Shown piece by piece: positions 33,121 through 43,384 of a stretch of 64,000 bases of DNA. The notes below the pieces were generated by a model that did not search any database, had not been told where the DNA came from, and worked only from the letters and a program-made list of their open reading frames with translations. The DNA is from Siphonodentalium dalli (Eukaryota; Mollusca; Scaphopoda; Gadilida; Siphonodentaliidae), in the NCBI GenBank assembly GCA_032622095.1, contig CP136064.1:218256205-218320204 (forward strand). Direction: 5' to 3'. Positions within the stretch are counted from its first letter, which is position 1. Every line of letters starts with the position of its first letter. The position numbers and the translations under genes are program-made.

Positions 33121-34439
33121 AAATTACTCGTATTGAACTTAAAGGATTGCTATCCTGATGAATACAACAAAACACTATCGGAAAGCCACCCCTATTATGA
33201 TCACAATGATCCAAGTCCCATAACAATCGCGTAATAAATAAGCCGATAAATAAATAAATAATACCCCCACCGGTTGTCGGCTATCTCCGTCGCAAATCCT
33301 CAGATGACGTCAAATGAGTAGATTAATTAAAAACACGGAATCGGAGTCGGAGTTAATTGTTTCATCACTATTTTGTAATCACGGTGGTGAGTGGCGATGT
33401 TAAAAGCACAGAATCGGCAGCGCGTGCGTGTTAATAGGAAAGTTATATGGTAGCAAGTCAACAATTGAAATTAAGGCTTGAATATGGTGTAATTTGGGCC
33501 GGGCTAAGGTTTATATATAATAATGTATATATCAGAGTTGTGAATAAAGTTATTAGTTTTCAATTGAAGATTTTAAAAATAATATTGTCGTCGTGGACGT
33601 TTAATGAGCGGGATATTCAATAGATCGCACCGCTAGGGTGCTAATTTTATAGGCCAGTAACCATGCACTGGCGCAGCGAATTTTCATCAGTGGCAGTCGG
33701 CAAAGATTGGTTTGGGGGTGGGGAGCAATATTCCGAAATATATATATACCATATTGCCCTATTGCCCTATTATATACATGATTCATAACTATGAAATGAA
33801 CTAATCATATCATTATACTAATGAATGGCTTGATTATAATTTATTAAATCCGACAACAATAAACCGAATTATTTTTGTTTTACCGCGTTACGATAAATTA
33901 AATTAAAACGAAAGCTCTTTATTGCCACACGACTAAGGGCATCTGGAAACTGGAATGTTTACGAGATGGTAATTGTCTATTAACTGTGCAAGTCTTCGCA
34001 TATATGCAATATTTATATGAATATATAATATATAATATAACTTGGACTATTCCGGTAACGAAACAAAGAGAAACACGAGCACATGTTTATATAGATAACT
34101 GCGCGTAAAACCGAAATAATATACGATAATTTATTAATATATCGTGGTAGAATATACTTATTAATATACCAAAGTCTTCATCTGTGATTTCTTTTACGAG
34201 AACAGTTGTAGCCTATATGTCCTACGTAAAATACGGACATGGCTTTATAATAACAACAACACATCGCGATACATATAATAATAATAACACACTAAAGACG
34301 TTTAATTCTGAGAACTGCGATGTATTTGCATTCGCAGTGTTCTCCCATAATGCGACAAACTTCAAAAGCCGCGATCGAATCCATTATTGCTTTGCGCGTG
34401 CAAACTTTATATGGTATCGTTGCGTATCTGTAATGGCCC
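33121..34439. other. No gene recognised
   Basis: AT-rich, with ATATATA runs near 34020-34050. A ta-aata repeat lies at about 33243-33260. Confidence 0.4.
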
Positions 34440-34620
34440 TCTAATATACTCTTTATCTCACCTAGATCCCTTCTGTCCTTCGCACACTATCGTATCTCTT
34501 TTTCCTCGTCCCTTCTTCCCTCTCTCTCGTTCCCGCTTATCTCTGTCCGTTCAACTCGCTCTTCGTCCGTCTCGCCCCACTTCCTGTCGACCCAAGAGGC
34601 CAACTCCAATCCGCAGATGT
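34440..34620 (+). other. Pyrimidine-rich tract
   Basis: A 180-bp stretch strongly biased to C and T on the plus strand (CCTCGTCCCTTCTTCCCTCT and similar). The minus-strand frame of 61 residues is its low-complexity shadow. It could be a regulatory or intronic tract. Confidence 0.5.
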
Positions 34621-34680
34621 GTACACCATTCATCAGCCTTTCGTCGTTCATTACATATCTATGCGTTGTCAATGAGTTAC

Positions 34681-34751
34681 CACGTGATCGATCATGTGAC
34701 TATGTTTCTGTTTACATGAGACAATCATGTGATCGGGCCGATGATCACATG
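34681..34751. promoter_or_regulatory. Cluster of four E-box motifs
   Basis: CACGTG at 34681, CATGTG at 34693 and 34726, and CACATG at 34746, all flanked by TGATC, GATCA or GTGAC context as in MiT/TFE (M-box or CLEAR) sites. Four sites fall within 71 bp. Function is inferred only. Confidence 0.4.
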
Positions 34752-34759
34752 ACTTCGTC

Positions 34760-35370
34760 TACAACACAACATATATAGCGGCCGAATATTAGATTATATG
34801 CGCATAATGGACATTGTATGTATATATTATCGGTATATTGAAAGAAAATACTAAAAAAAAATCAGGATCATATTCCTTTAAATAAGCCCATATCGGTGTT
34901 ATTATTTTTTACGATCTTTTTTAACCTAAATCGACTGACCAGATGTACGCTCTTTGTAATGTGCTTTTACTGTGGCCCGCGCCATAAAAGAGAATACAGG
35001 GAATAAGTCCACTATGAGCTTATTTAATAATCAAATCCAATATTAACCTATTTGCACGAGGACATGTTGCAGCATTGGAGGGAGCTTTGCTCCACCAATA
35101 GAACTAACCACTTTCTAATATGGCCGAGCGACTGGAACGAAGATAAACGCAAACACGCCGAACCGATGCGTTCTATACAGAGTAAATCATGGTGCTCACG
35201 GCCCAGAATCTGTGGCACCAATGTAATCCCAAACCCATGCTCCATTGCAGTATTACCATGTCAGTGCGCTAATGTCAAGTGATTTTCTTCGCTTGTTAAT
35301 GTTTGGCGTTTGGCAGATGACCGGTTTGTGTACATAGTCATCATTCATTGTGCTAATAGGGGAATTTCAG
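34760..35370. other. No gene recognised; repeat at 34995-35065
   Basis: AAGTCCACTATGAGCTTATT and CCTATTTGCACGAGGACATG recur in similar form near 58449-58530, so this is a dispersed repeat. Confidence 0.5.
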
Positions 35371-35624
35371 CGATTCCCTTCAATTGCGCTGTAGTTCTGA
35401 TTATTGTGTTTCTTATCACGCTTGCAATCATATTGTACAAAAGGGATTCTAGAATGAGTTTCTCACGGGATACCCTAACATCATTACAATTATATAACAG
35501 CGTTATCGGAGATCGTAAACTCGGCGGTATGGGGAAGATAAATATGAATCCCATGGCCTCTAACAAAGCGACGCAATTCAAACTGAGCGCTAACAAATGT
35601 TACATTCAAAAACGTCCCTATTAA
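35371..35624 (+). CDS. Possible last exon of a single-pass membrane protein
   Basis: This is a tentative call. After a usable acceptor (GGGAATTTCAG ending at 35370), a frame of 84 residues in splice phase 1 begins IPFNCAVVLIIVFLITLAII. That is one strong membrane segment, followed by a basic LYKRDSRMS as expected just inside the membrane, and then a Ser/Asn/Lys-rich tail. It stops at 35622-35624, and AATAAA lies 36 bp later (35660). Hydrophobic segment, positive-inside flank, acceptor and poly(A) signal fit a 3'-terminal exon. No upstream exon or homologue is recognised. Chance remains a real alternative. Confidence 0.3.
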
Positions 35625-36302
35625 TTTTGCCCTGTGCATTTTGTCATTCGATTGTTCGTAATAAACGGAAAATTATACAGAACAAGCGTTTAAACAGAGC
35701 CAATTGAAAGTCCGTCTGATAGAGGCGTCACGGAGCAGCGGGGCTATTAGGGCTGGGCACAATTTATTCCATAATAATTCAGTTGCACCGGGGCTCGACA
35801 AACCGAATCAGACAGTTTAATTTGTACCTCAGAAGAAGTTGAATTATTTCGATAGTCTACGAAACTATAGGCCTATCGTGAATAATCGTTGTTATCGCCG
35901 ATGTTGACACACAGACTTACCATTTGTAAAGCCCCGCTCAGTCTGTAGTGGAAAATAGATTTACTACGCAAAATATTAATAAAAAAAACTCGTTGACACT
36001 TCAAAGTTTCTCTGGGTAACAGGAGATTTGGCTACAGAAAAACGCGATTCCTCTCAGAGATACAATTACAATTTATGAGGATTCGGGTTCACGTTCGTGT
36101 TAAGAAATTTAGTATGGTTTTATAATTATGGTAGGCGTATTTGTGTATAGAGTTTGATCACGCGATATCTTGCCGACTCTTCGATATATACATGTAATAT
36201 TGTACTGTCTCAATAGTTACATTTAAGGCGATGGTGACGTTTCGGAAATCACATTTTCTCACAAACTTTGATTTCTTCCCACCGTCGAGGCTTCTATATT
36301 AA

Positions 36303-36748
36303 AGATGCATAATCCGAATTAACGCTCGCAAATTACCATTTCCTTGGCCTCGGGGGTAAAATATATTTGATTCGAGTCGAGGAACCCACCAATCAAATCT
36401 CAGAGTGATCAGATATCGATTTTTGAAATCTATTAGTTTTCACCACAGATAATTTTTAGTGGCCCAGTACAAAGTCGACGAGAAGACAGTCTCGGGTCAA
36501 ATTGCGGATGAAAATGGACAACTCTAAAAATCAATTGGAATTTTGTGTCAGATATTTGACAAACCGGCAAAATTTCGTTGAACAAAATGTTGATAAATAA
36601 CAGGTTTTGGGCAATTTTATATTATAGTTGACTGTGGCTAGCATTATTTTTGGGCAATTAATCGATTCTGATAACTGAAGCGGCATTTACAAAAGTGTTG
36701 TTGTTGGAATATGATGATATGGGGACCGTCTAATCGGATTGAGTACCT
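36303..36748. mobile_element. MITE family F1, copy 2
   Basis: Flanked by TTAA (36299-36302 and 36749-36752). Its left end is AGATGCATAATCCGAATTAA and its right end reads inward AGGTACTCAATCCGATTA. Internal GATTCGAGTCGAGGAACCCA matches copy 1. It is the reverse-oriented twin of the copy at 41155. Confidence 0.88.
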
Positions 36749-36752
36749 TTAA

Positions 36753-37313
36753 TATCATACCTTCATGCATTCTCGTTTTGCACACGAGGAAGAACCACTT
36801 TGTACGACTGACTCTTACTGAAAATCAGCTACGGTCCATTGGCGAGCATAAAATGTTTTTTGATATTTAGAACAGGAAATTGGATGCACTTGTGAGATAA
36901 AAAAAAATACCAATGTCTGTCTAATTACTCACAAAAGCCAAGGAGCAGTAGAATTTTAAAAATTATGTTTAGTCCCAAAATAATTTGCGTTTAAGGGCTT
37001 TGTCAATCCATTACCCGAAATTTGATGGAGTAAACAAAAAGGATTCTGCTAACTTATATTAGTAAACACAGCAACCAAGCCCATTGGTGCAACATTATAA
37101 GATTACAATTCATGGTGGATTATGTTAGAAATATAACATGTGAACTTTATTGTGGATTTGGAAAATACATTTTTCGAACCCAAATTCAACAAACATATTC
37201 CATATCTAGGAAGGTAATATGGGAATATGTATTGAACACTGTGAAGAATGATGAACTATAAACATATTCATATTTATCAAGCATTCTTTGAAAAAATTTA
37301 CTCAGAACAAGTT
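36753..37313. other. No gene recognised
   Basis: AT-rich intervening sequence without motif. Confidence 0.4.
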
Positions 37314-37598
37314 GTTTACAAATGATATATTTACTTGCTCAACGTGGCTACGTGGATGGCTGGGAGTTGAGGGTGTATTGTGCCTGTTGTCAAAATAATT
37401 TCTTAAGCGTCAATCTAGCCTATACCAGGCCACCACCTTGTAGCCAGTAAATATATCACCACTGATGGGATAATATATCAAGGGCCACTGCGCACACAGG
37501 CTGATAACCATCCCAGCTAGACTGGACATAAAGTGACCCATCAAATGTCAGCTTCCAGACATAATTACTGAGCAAGTAAATTGACCATTTGTAAAGAA
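37314..37598. repeat. Inverted repeat pair
   Basis: TTTACAAATG then ATTTACTTGCTCA (37317-37343) is mirrored by TGAGCAAGTAAAT then CATTTGTAAA (37570-37597), about 225 bp apart. The pair may mark the ends of a short foldback element. Confidence 0.6.
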
Positions 37599-37838
37599 AT
37601 GCGTCTTTGAAATTTTAAAAGAAATTGTGTTTGATGTAAACATATTTATTTCTCTAAATCATGCACAAGAATTAACAAAACTGTATAATATATAAAGACA
37701 ATTATGATAGAAAATGGGATTTGGCAGAAAGCGTGACGCTTATCATTTATGTTAGCCATATCCCCATCTTTGGCATAGACATGCGGTGTCATTATTGCTT
37801 ATTCATAATGTTATTTTCGCAGTTAGGTTTTGTTTTAA

Positions 37839-38210
37839 AGACATATTATGGACTTGTTCGGTTGCGTGAAACTTATAAGTTCGTACCCATGCAGGCGCTA
37901 TGCCAACTGGGGGAATGTACCATTCTACTAATATCGCAGAAAAATTCAAACAAATCGACCGCACCACTCCATAGAAAACATCGTCTGAACTATACTCATT
38001 TGTAAATATTTACGTCTCGATTCGGGACGCAACTATCGCCGATAACCCGACGCAAACGTTTTAGCCACCAAGAGACATTGCATTTAATTAATTTATAAGA
38101 ATGACTATGTGCGTTGTCAATTTAGATATAATATTTGTAAAAGTAACTAATTTGAGCAAGATTATTCTCCATTTCTATTTGATCACCCTACCGGAGTGTT
38201 TCACATCACT
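37839..38210. mobile_element. MITE family F5, copy 1
   Basis: A 372-bp element between TTAA at 37835-37838 and 38211-38214. The ends are AGACATATTATGGACTTGTT and, read inward from the right, AGTGATGTGAAACACTCCGG. A copy of almost equal length and opposite orientation is at 55558. The terminal inverted repeats are weak, but two TTAA-bounded copies define the limits. The frame at 37721-38005 crosses its edge and is spurious. Confidence 0.8.
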
Positions 38211-38384
38211 TTAAGTTAAATTTTTCGAATTCCAGATATCGAGGACGTCCTTTGAGCAAGCTATTCAAAAATGTTTTGAAGTCTGAGAGTGTTTCACAGT
38301 TCATCGCTTCTGGTTTTAACTTGTTCCCATGATTGATTGTGGAAGGCTAGATAATTTTCCCCACCCCAACTTTTTGGAGAACTA

Positions 38385-38745
38385 TGTTTTTATAACAACT
38401 TCTTGCCCACCGGTTACTAGTCTGGCGGCTTCGTACAATTGTCCCATACTGACAAAGCATATTCCAAGACAGGACGAATATAGGACAAATAAACTCTTCC
38501 TTCTGTCAAGGATAAATTTATACTTCCACAGTATGTACATTCTTTTGTTCGCTCGATATTCAATATCTTCTATATGGTCTTTCCATTTACCCTGCCGGTT
38601 GAATGTCCGACCCAAATGTTTATGTGTGTCCACCTCATCTATTCTCTCGGTGGACATGTATAATACTGGTTGGTCAATGGGTATTTGTATCCAGGATACA
38701 AGCAAGGATTCTGTTTTCAATGGGTTGGATTTAACTTGAAATTGT
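38385..38745 (-). pseudogene. LINE F: reverse transcriptase fragment
   Basis: The minus-strand frame (38382-38720, open a little further upstream) reads VKSNPLKTESLLVSWIQ, then VDTHKHLGRTFNRQGKWKDHI and ANKRMYILWKYKFILDRRKSL, ending GQLYEAARLVTGG. This is the region after the YADD motif of a LINE reverse transcriptase (K-T, THKHLG, W-x-HI, AARIVTG blocks). The family differs from LINEs A to E. Both ends are missing. The plus-strand frame at 38329-38739 is its shadow. Confidence 0.75.
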
Positions 38746-39540
38746 GTTTGTTAGATTTGTGTCCAAATTTATATTTTAAAAACCTCTATAAAGTTCACAT
38801 TTTGTAATTTTAACATAATCCACAATTGATTATTTATAATCTTAAAATATTGAATCAGTGGGCTTGGTTGTTTTTTTGGTCATCCAGCTGAATTGTGATG
38901 TGCATTGACCAAAAGGTGAGAACCTCGTGGACAATGCTCCGGTCTGATTAAGCCGGTCTCGAGACAGGATAATCCGAACTCACGAGGACCGGTATCTTCT
39001 CTGTTTGTATAATCAAATGTGGACATCGATTGGGTGGATGGTACCTTCTTTCAAATGTATTTTATTGTTATGGAATAAGTTTTTTTCCTGGAAATTAATT
39101 CCCCTTGGTAATTAAACGGATGTCGGTGCCATCAGTATAGTGGTGTGAATTGTATAGATGTTGGATTTGGCGATTTCACTGTACAAATGCCAAACATTTT
39201 TGCGCCGCGAGGTGTGACCAAACATTTCACATTGAATCTGGTTTTTTTTACCCATGTTGATCATACAAAAATAAATAAGCAGCAAATTCAGCAACGTGGT
39301 TCGGCCCTTCATTGATAAGCGTTCTGAATGAATATTATGCATGCAATCACACATTCAAAATACATGTAGTTATAGACATGCCATGTTCGCATGTAATTTT
39401 TGTTGGCGTTTTATGCAAATAAATCATAACGTAACGTAACGTTTGCTAATGGCCGTACATGTTCATCGCGCATAATTGAACCATTTGCGTTAGAAATTTG
39501 ACAAAATGTTCGCCATGACAATAAAGACCTATCATGAGCC
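38746..39540. other. No gene recognised
   Basis: Nothing beyond short AT-rich words. CGTAACGTAACG is a small tandem near 39429. Confidence 0.4.
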
Positions 39541-39544
39541 TTAA

Positions 39545-40065
39545 AGATACGGGCGGTGTTGGCGGTGGGTATGCTGTTAAAATATTCAGCTCCGTCAAAA
39601 ACCGCCATAAACAGAAAGAATAGTAAAATATAGACAGACCTTGTTCTTATACCAATCAGAAATATGGCATAAACAGTATGTTATTGTCAAATGTTTTTCC
39701 TTTGTTATGTAAACAAAAGCAAAAAACGTTACAGAACATGGCTTTTGTTTAGATCCCGATATAGTAAACATAAAGAGCGTTATTTGTTACTGTTTTCCTG
39801 ATATGGAAATAATAAAGAGCGTTTATATCATTTGTTTGTGATTAACCAATAGAATTGCGCGGTGTTATGTAAACAGCAGCAAACCTTCTGTAACACGAGC
39901 AGACTCTTGTTTACGTACACCATCGTAAGTCTTGGTGACAATATACTATTTACGCGCTGAATATGTTTGGCATATATGACAAAACTATATATATTTTAAT
40001 ATTCCTTCTGTTTATGGCGATTTGAACAAATATGAATATATATGCAACGACCACCGCCTGTGCCT
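39545..40065. mobile_element. MITE family F2, copy 2
   Basis: A 521-bp element flanked by TTAA (39541-39544 and 40066-40069). It begins AGATACGGGCGGTGTTGGCG and its right end reads inward AGGCACAGGCGGTGG. It carries the AAAGAGCGTT pair at about 39773 and 39813. Confidence 0.9.
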
Positions 40066-40433
40066 TTAATTCATTGCAAAAATGTCAATGTCACTATCAC
40101 TATCATACTTCATAACATGTTGATTACTGTCAGATAACAAGAATTTTTGTCGCTCACTTTCTCATACTTTTGCGACCATAGCTTTTTTCATGAATGTGTG
40201 ACCCATCCATATATTTGCAGCCTCCACCAGCCTGTACAAACGGATGCCCTTTGTTATTGTGTTTACAAACCCTGCTGGAATAAGTGGTATTCGGTGTGGG
40301 GTGTGATTGACTCAACGACGGATTGTTCTGCGCATGGATGATCCGGTCCATTTATTTCCAACTGCTTCCCCACTAATGCTGTGTCGCGTTTGGAAATATG
40401 ACACAGCATGTTGTTGTTTGGAATATTTTGATG

Positions 40434-40507
40434 GATAAAGTAGCAGGGTTGACAGAGCATTTACACAAGGGATAAAGTAGCAGGGTTGACAGAACATTTA
40501 CACAAGG
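40434..40507 (+). repeat. 37-bp direct duplication
   Basis: Two adjacent copies begin GATAAAGTAGCAGGGTTGAC and differ at one base. Confidence 0.9.
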
Positions 40508-41150
40508 GCAAAGTTAGAATATTGATGATTCATTCGAGATACTATTGCGCGCATGGACAGTGGGGAAGGTATGTGTGAACCCGCGTGCAGAGACGTCGAC
40601 CAAGGTGTTTGACGATGTGGAACCCGAAATCGTCAGCGCCTGTTGTGTGCAACAAGTAGATGCAACAATTAATCGAACTACACTTATCAAACACCAGGTG
40701 GACCTACTATGAGGACCCGTTGTTAATGCTACCGACCCATCCCGGCCCAGCCAGGCCAACGAAGCAAGCCCGGATCAACCAGCTGAATACGCGCGGTGGT
40801 TATATAAAACAAGCCAGCCCGGGCCAGGCTGTCTTGAGAAAAGGAGAACTATGGATTGTGTTGTCAATCACTTGGTGCCGTAACTCCTCCATTCCGATAT
40901 GCACGTGCTGTTGTGTGTGCGTGCATGTTTTGTACTTACATGTACACGAACATACACGAACACGAGCATACACAGGAATCATAAACATTGAGTACAGAAC
41001 GATTGAGTTCGAAAGAAGAGCGTAACATATACATCAGTAGAGAGTGATGTCTCACGAGCAGAGCTGCATCGATTGGCAGAGCTGGCTCGCCCGATATAAA
41101 AACAAATCATTTTGAATATGTGCCATATGAGATCGGGCATTTAAAGGTAC
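40508..41150. other. No gene recognised
   Basis: GC-richer than its surroundings (CCCGGCCCAGCCAGGCCAAC near 40740). It has overlapping frames on both strands but no domain. Confidence 0.35.
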
Positions 41151-41154
41151 TCAA

Positions 41155-41590
41155 TCCGATTCGATGGTCCCCATATAATCAGATTCCAACAACAACATTT
41201 TGGTGATGTCGCTTCAGTTATCAGAATCGAGTATATTGCCCACAAATAATGATAACCGCAGTCAACTATAGTATAAAATTGCCCAAAACCTCTTATTTAT
41301 CAACATTTTGTTCAACGAAATTTTGCCGGTTTGTCAAATATCTGACACAAAAAAGCCACTAGATTTTCGAGTTACCCATCTTCATCCGCAATTTGGTCAG
41401 AGAAAGTCTTCTCGCCGACTGTTTACTGGGCCACTTAAAATTATCGGTGTTGAAAAATAATATATTTCAAACATCGATATCTGATCACTCTGAGCTTTGA
41501 TGGGTGGGTTCCTCGACTCGAATAAAATATTTTTTACCCCCGAAGCCATGGAAATGGTAATTTGCGAGCGTTAATTCGGATTATGCATCT
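41155..41590. mobile_element. MITE family F1, copy 3
   Basis: A 436-bp element flanked by TTAA (41151-41154 and 41591-41594). It starts AGGTACTCAATCCGATTCGA and ends in TTCGGATTATGCATCT. It is the same subfamily as copy 2 in reverse orientation, with shared AACATTTTGTTCAACGAAAT. Confidence 0.9.
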
Positions 41591-41911
41591 TTAAACACTT
41601 TTAAGTTACAGTTCGAAAAGTATTCACTGTGCGGTAGCTTGCTATAGTTGTGCGTCTCTCTCTCCAACAATGCATACAAGTAACTTGTAGGAGCATGAAC
41701 AAGGTGGAGGCCATTTTGCCTCACATATTTCAATAGGTCGGCTTCTTAAATTATATTTAGTTGAAGGTCTTGTTGAGATTTGACTCCCTGCGCTTACCTT
41801 AATTGTATCACAGCGACAACGAATGCGACCGCCATATATTTTCGAACCGGCGCATTTATAATTCCTCGAAACTCAATTTGTCCATCTGCGCCCAATGTCA
41901 GACTGGGCGGA

Positions 41912-41940
41912 CTGACAACAGATTGCGCGTCTGTTGTCAG
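41912..41940. repeat. Perfect 11-bp hairpin upstream of the channel exon
   Basis: CTGACAACAGA and TCTGTTGTCAG pair exactly around TTGCGCG. It is about 220 bp upstream of the potassium-channel start codon. Whether it lies in the 5' UTR or promoter is unknown. Confidence 0.7.
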
Positions 41941-42158
41941 AGCCAGATTGGACGGCTCACAGCGAAACAATTTCGCTGCACAGAAGATTGAATTATTCCA
42001 AGCGGTTGTCGATGCTCTATAATTTTACAGCAATATCAGCACGCCGTGCTGGCGGTTACATCCGACAGCGTGACGATACCGCGTATCGTGTCCATGGACG
42101 CTAACTTAGAATTTCCCCAGTCATTGATTTCTGCAGTTTACGTGGTGTAATCCCGGAC

Positions 42159-42615
42159 ATGCATTCTTCAGATAGCGAATCGGACGTTGATGATGACAAA
42201 ACATATCTACAGGGAACGGTGAGACCTTCTGCGAAAAAATGTGCAAAAAAGTGCCTCGTGTTCGTCATATCGGACCTGGGCCTGGCGTTTCTCGTCGTCG
42301 CTTACTCTATCATAGGTGGTGCGATGTTTATGGAGCTAGAATCAAACAACGAACGCAACACGACCAAAACGATGATCAAACTACGATTCGACTGTTTACA
42401 TGCAATTTTACAGTTTTTCAAAAATGGTTCATGTCAAGTTGACCGTGCTGATAGTGCGATTGACAACCTGTTGATACAATTTCAGAGTGGCTCTTTTGAG
42501 GGAGTGAAGCATGGATGGAAGGGACAAGTTTATAATCGTGCCGACAATGAGGAGGACCTGCAATGGTCATTCGCTGGGTCTCTTCTCTATTCTGTGACTG
42601 CGATAACTACTATAG
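42159..42615 (+). CDS. Two-pore-domain potassium channel, first coding exon
   Basis: It encodes the N-terminus of a K2P (KCNK/TWIK-type) potassium leak channel of the plasma membrane. Visible features are an acidic Ser/Asp-rich cytosolic start (residues 1-14), a basic KKCAKKC stretch just before the first membrane helix (about 33-58), and an extracellular cap with sequons N67-T-T and N89-G-S and cysteines at 79 and 92. The first pore helix starts at W136 and runs to the filter start TTIG. The donor GTAAGT at 42616 cuts after the first base of that Gly codon (phase 1). The intron placement in the first GYG glycine is reported for many animal KCNK genes. The remaining exons (second pore, M2-M4) are not found in the window. 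The exact subtype is uncertain. Confidence 0.88.
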
Positions 42616-42917
42616 GTAAGTGGTGCAAACTATTTCACATCAGTTGTTTAGCCTATATTCAACCCAAAAATAGCTTTTAACTGGATCGTAGATTCAAGAG
42701 CCATGTTTGGAGATCAGCCAGATGAAGGTCTTTATTCATGCTTCAATGAACTCGTTGCGGAACCTATTTCGATTTTCACATTTAAGCAGAGATGTGTCAC
42801 TTGGAAGACATAATCTTGTTAAACATACTATTTTCTATCCTTTAATTTATATAATTTTGATAATTCAAATGGTCCATAATATGTTTACAGTCGATGGGAC
42901 AAAATCAATGGGGAATG
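42616..42917 (+). other. Start of the channel gene intron
   Basis: It begins with the donor GTAAGT. No acceptor-plus-GYG exon is seen up to 64000, so the intron may span the rest of the window, including many transposons. Confidence 0.55.
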
Positions 42918-42921
42918 TTAA

Positions 42922-42984
42922 CCCTTTTTATACTAACTCATTGGTGAGTAGTTAATTCCCTTAGTAAATGCTGATATAATAAAT
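42922..42984. mobile_element. MITE family F6 fragment
   Basis: After TTAA at 42918-42921 the text CCCTTTTTATACTAACTCAT then GGTGAGTAGTTA matches the inward-read right end of F6 copy 1. The rest is missing or replaced by MITE F3 copy 2. Confidence 0.5.
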
Positions 42985-42987
42985 TAA

Positions 42988-43380
42988 CCCTTTCATGACG
43001 GGAGCTGCGCAACATTAAAGACCCTGTGCCAAAGTATCCTGTTATATATGCGAGTCGACCATAGTCGCCTCGCATATATGATAGAATGCATTGGCCTAAC
43101 AATTTTTTTCTTCTAATTTTTATCAATTGTTCTGACATTCCTTAACAATTTTTATCATTATTTTTTTTATCATCAATTTCTTAAATTCTTTAATAATGTT
43201 TTTATTATTTTTTTCATTTTTTCTTACATATTTTAACAATTATACAAAATAATATAAAATTTGTTAGGCCAATGTATTCTCTTATATATGCGAGGCGACC
43301 TATGGTCAACTCGCATATATAAGAGAATGCATTGGTACATGGATTTTCGCAAACATTCAGGAAGTCCCGGCATGAAAGAG
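42988..43380. mobile_element. MITE family F3, copy 2
   Basis: A 393-bp element flanked by TTAA (42984-42987 and 43381-43384). The ends are CCCTTTCATGACGGGA and, read inward, CTCTTTCATGCCGGGA. It has the same twin-hairpin plan as copy 1, with ATATATGCGAGTCGACC and ATATATGCGAGGCGACC arms. Its terminal sequence differs from copy 1, so it is another subfamily. Confidence 0.88.
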
Positions 43381-43384
43381 TTAA

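Noticed and set aside
38329-38739. 136-residue plus-strand frame
   Set aside because: It is the antisense shadow of the LINE F reverse-transcriptase fragment.
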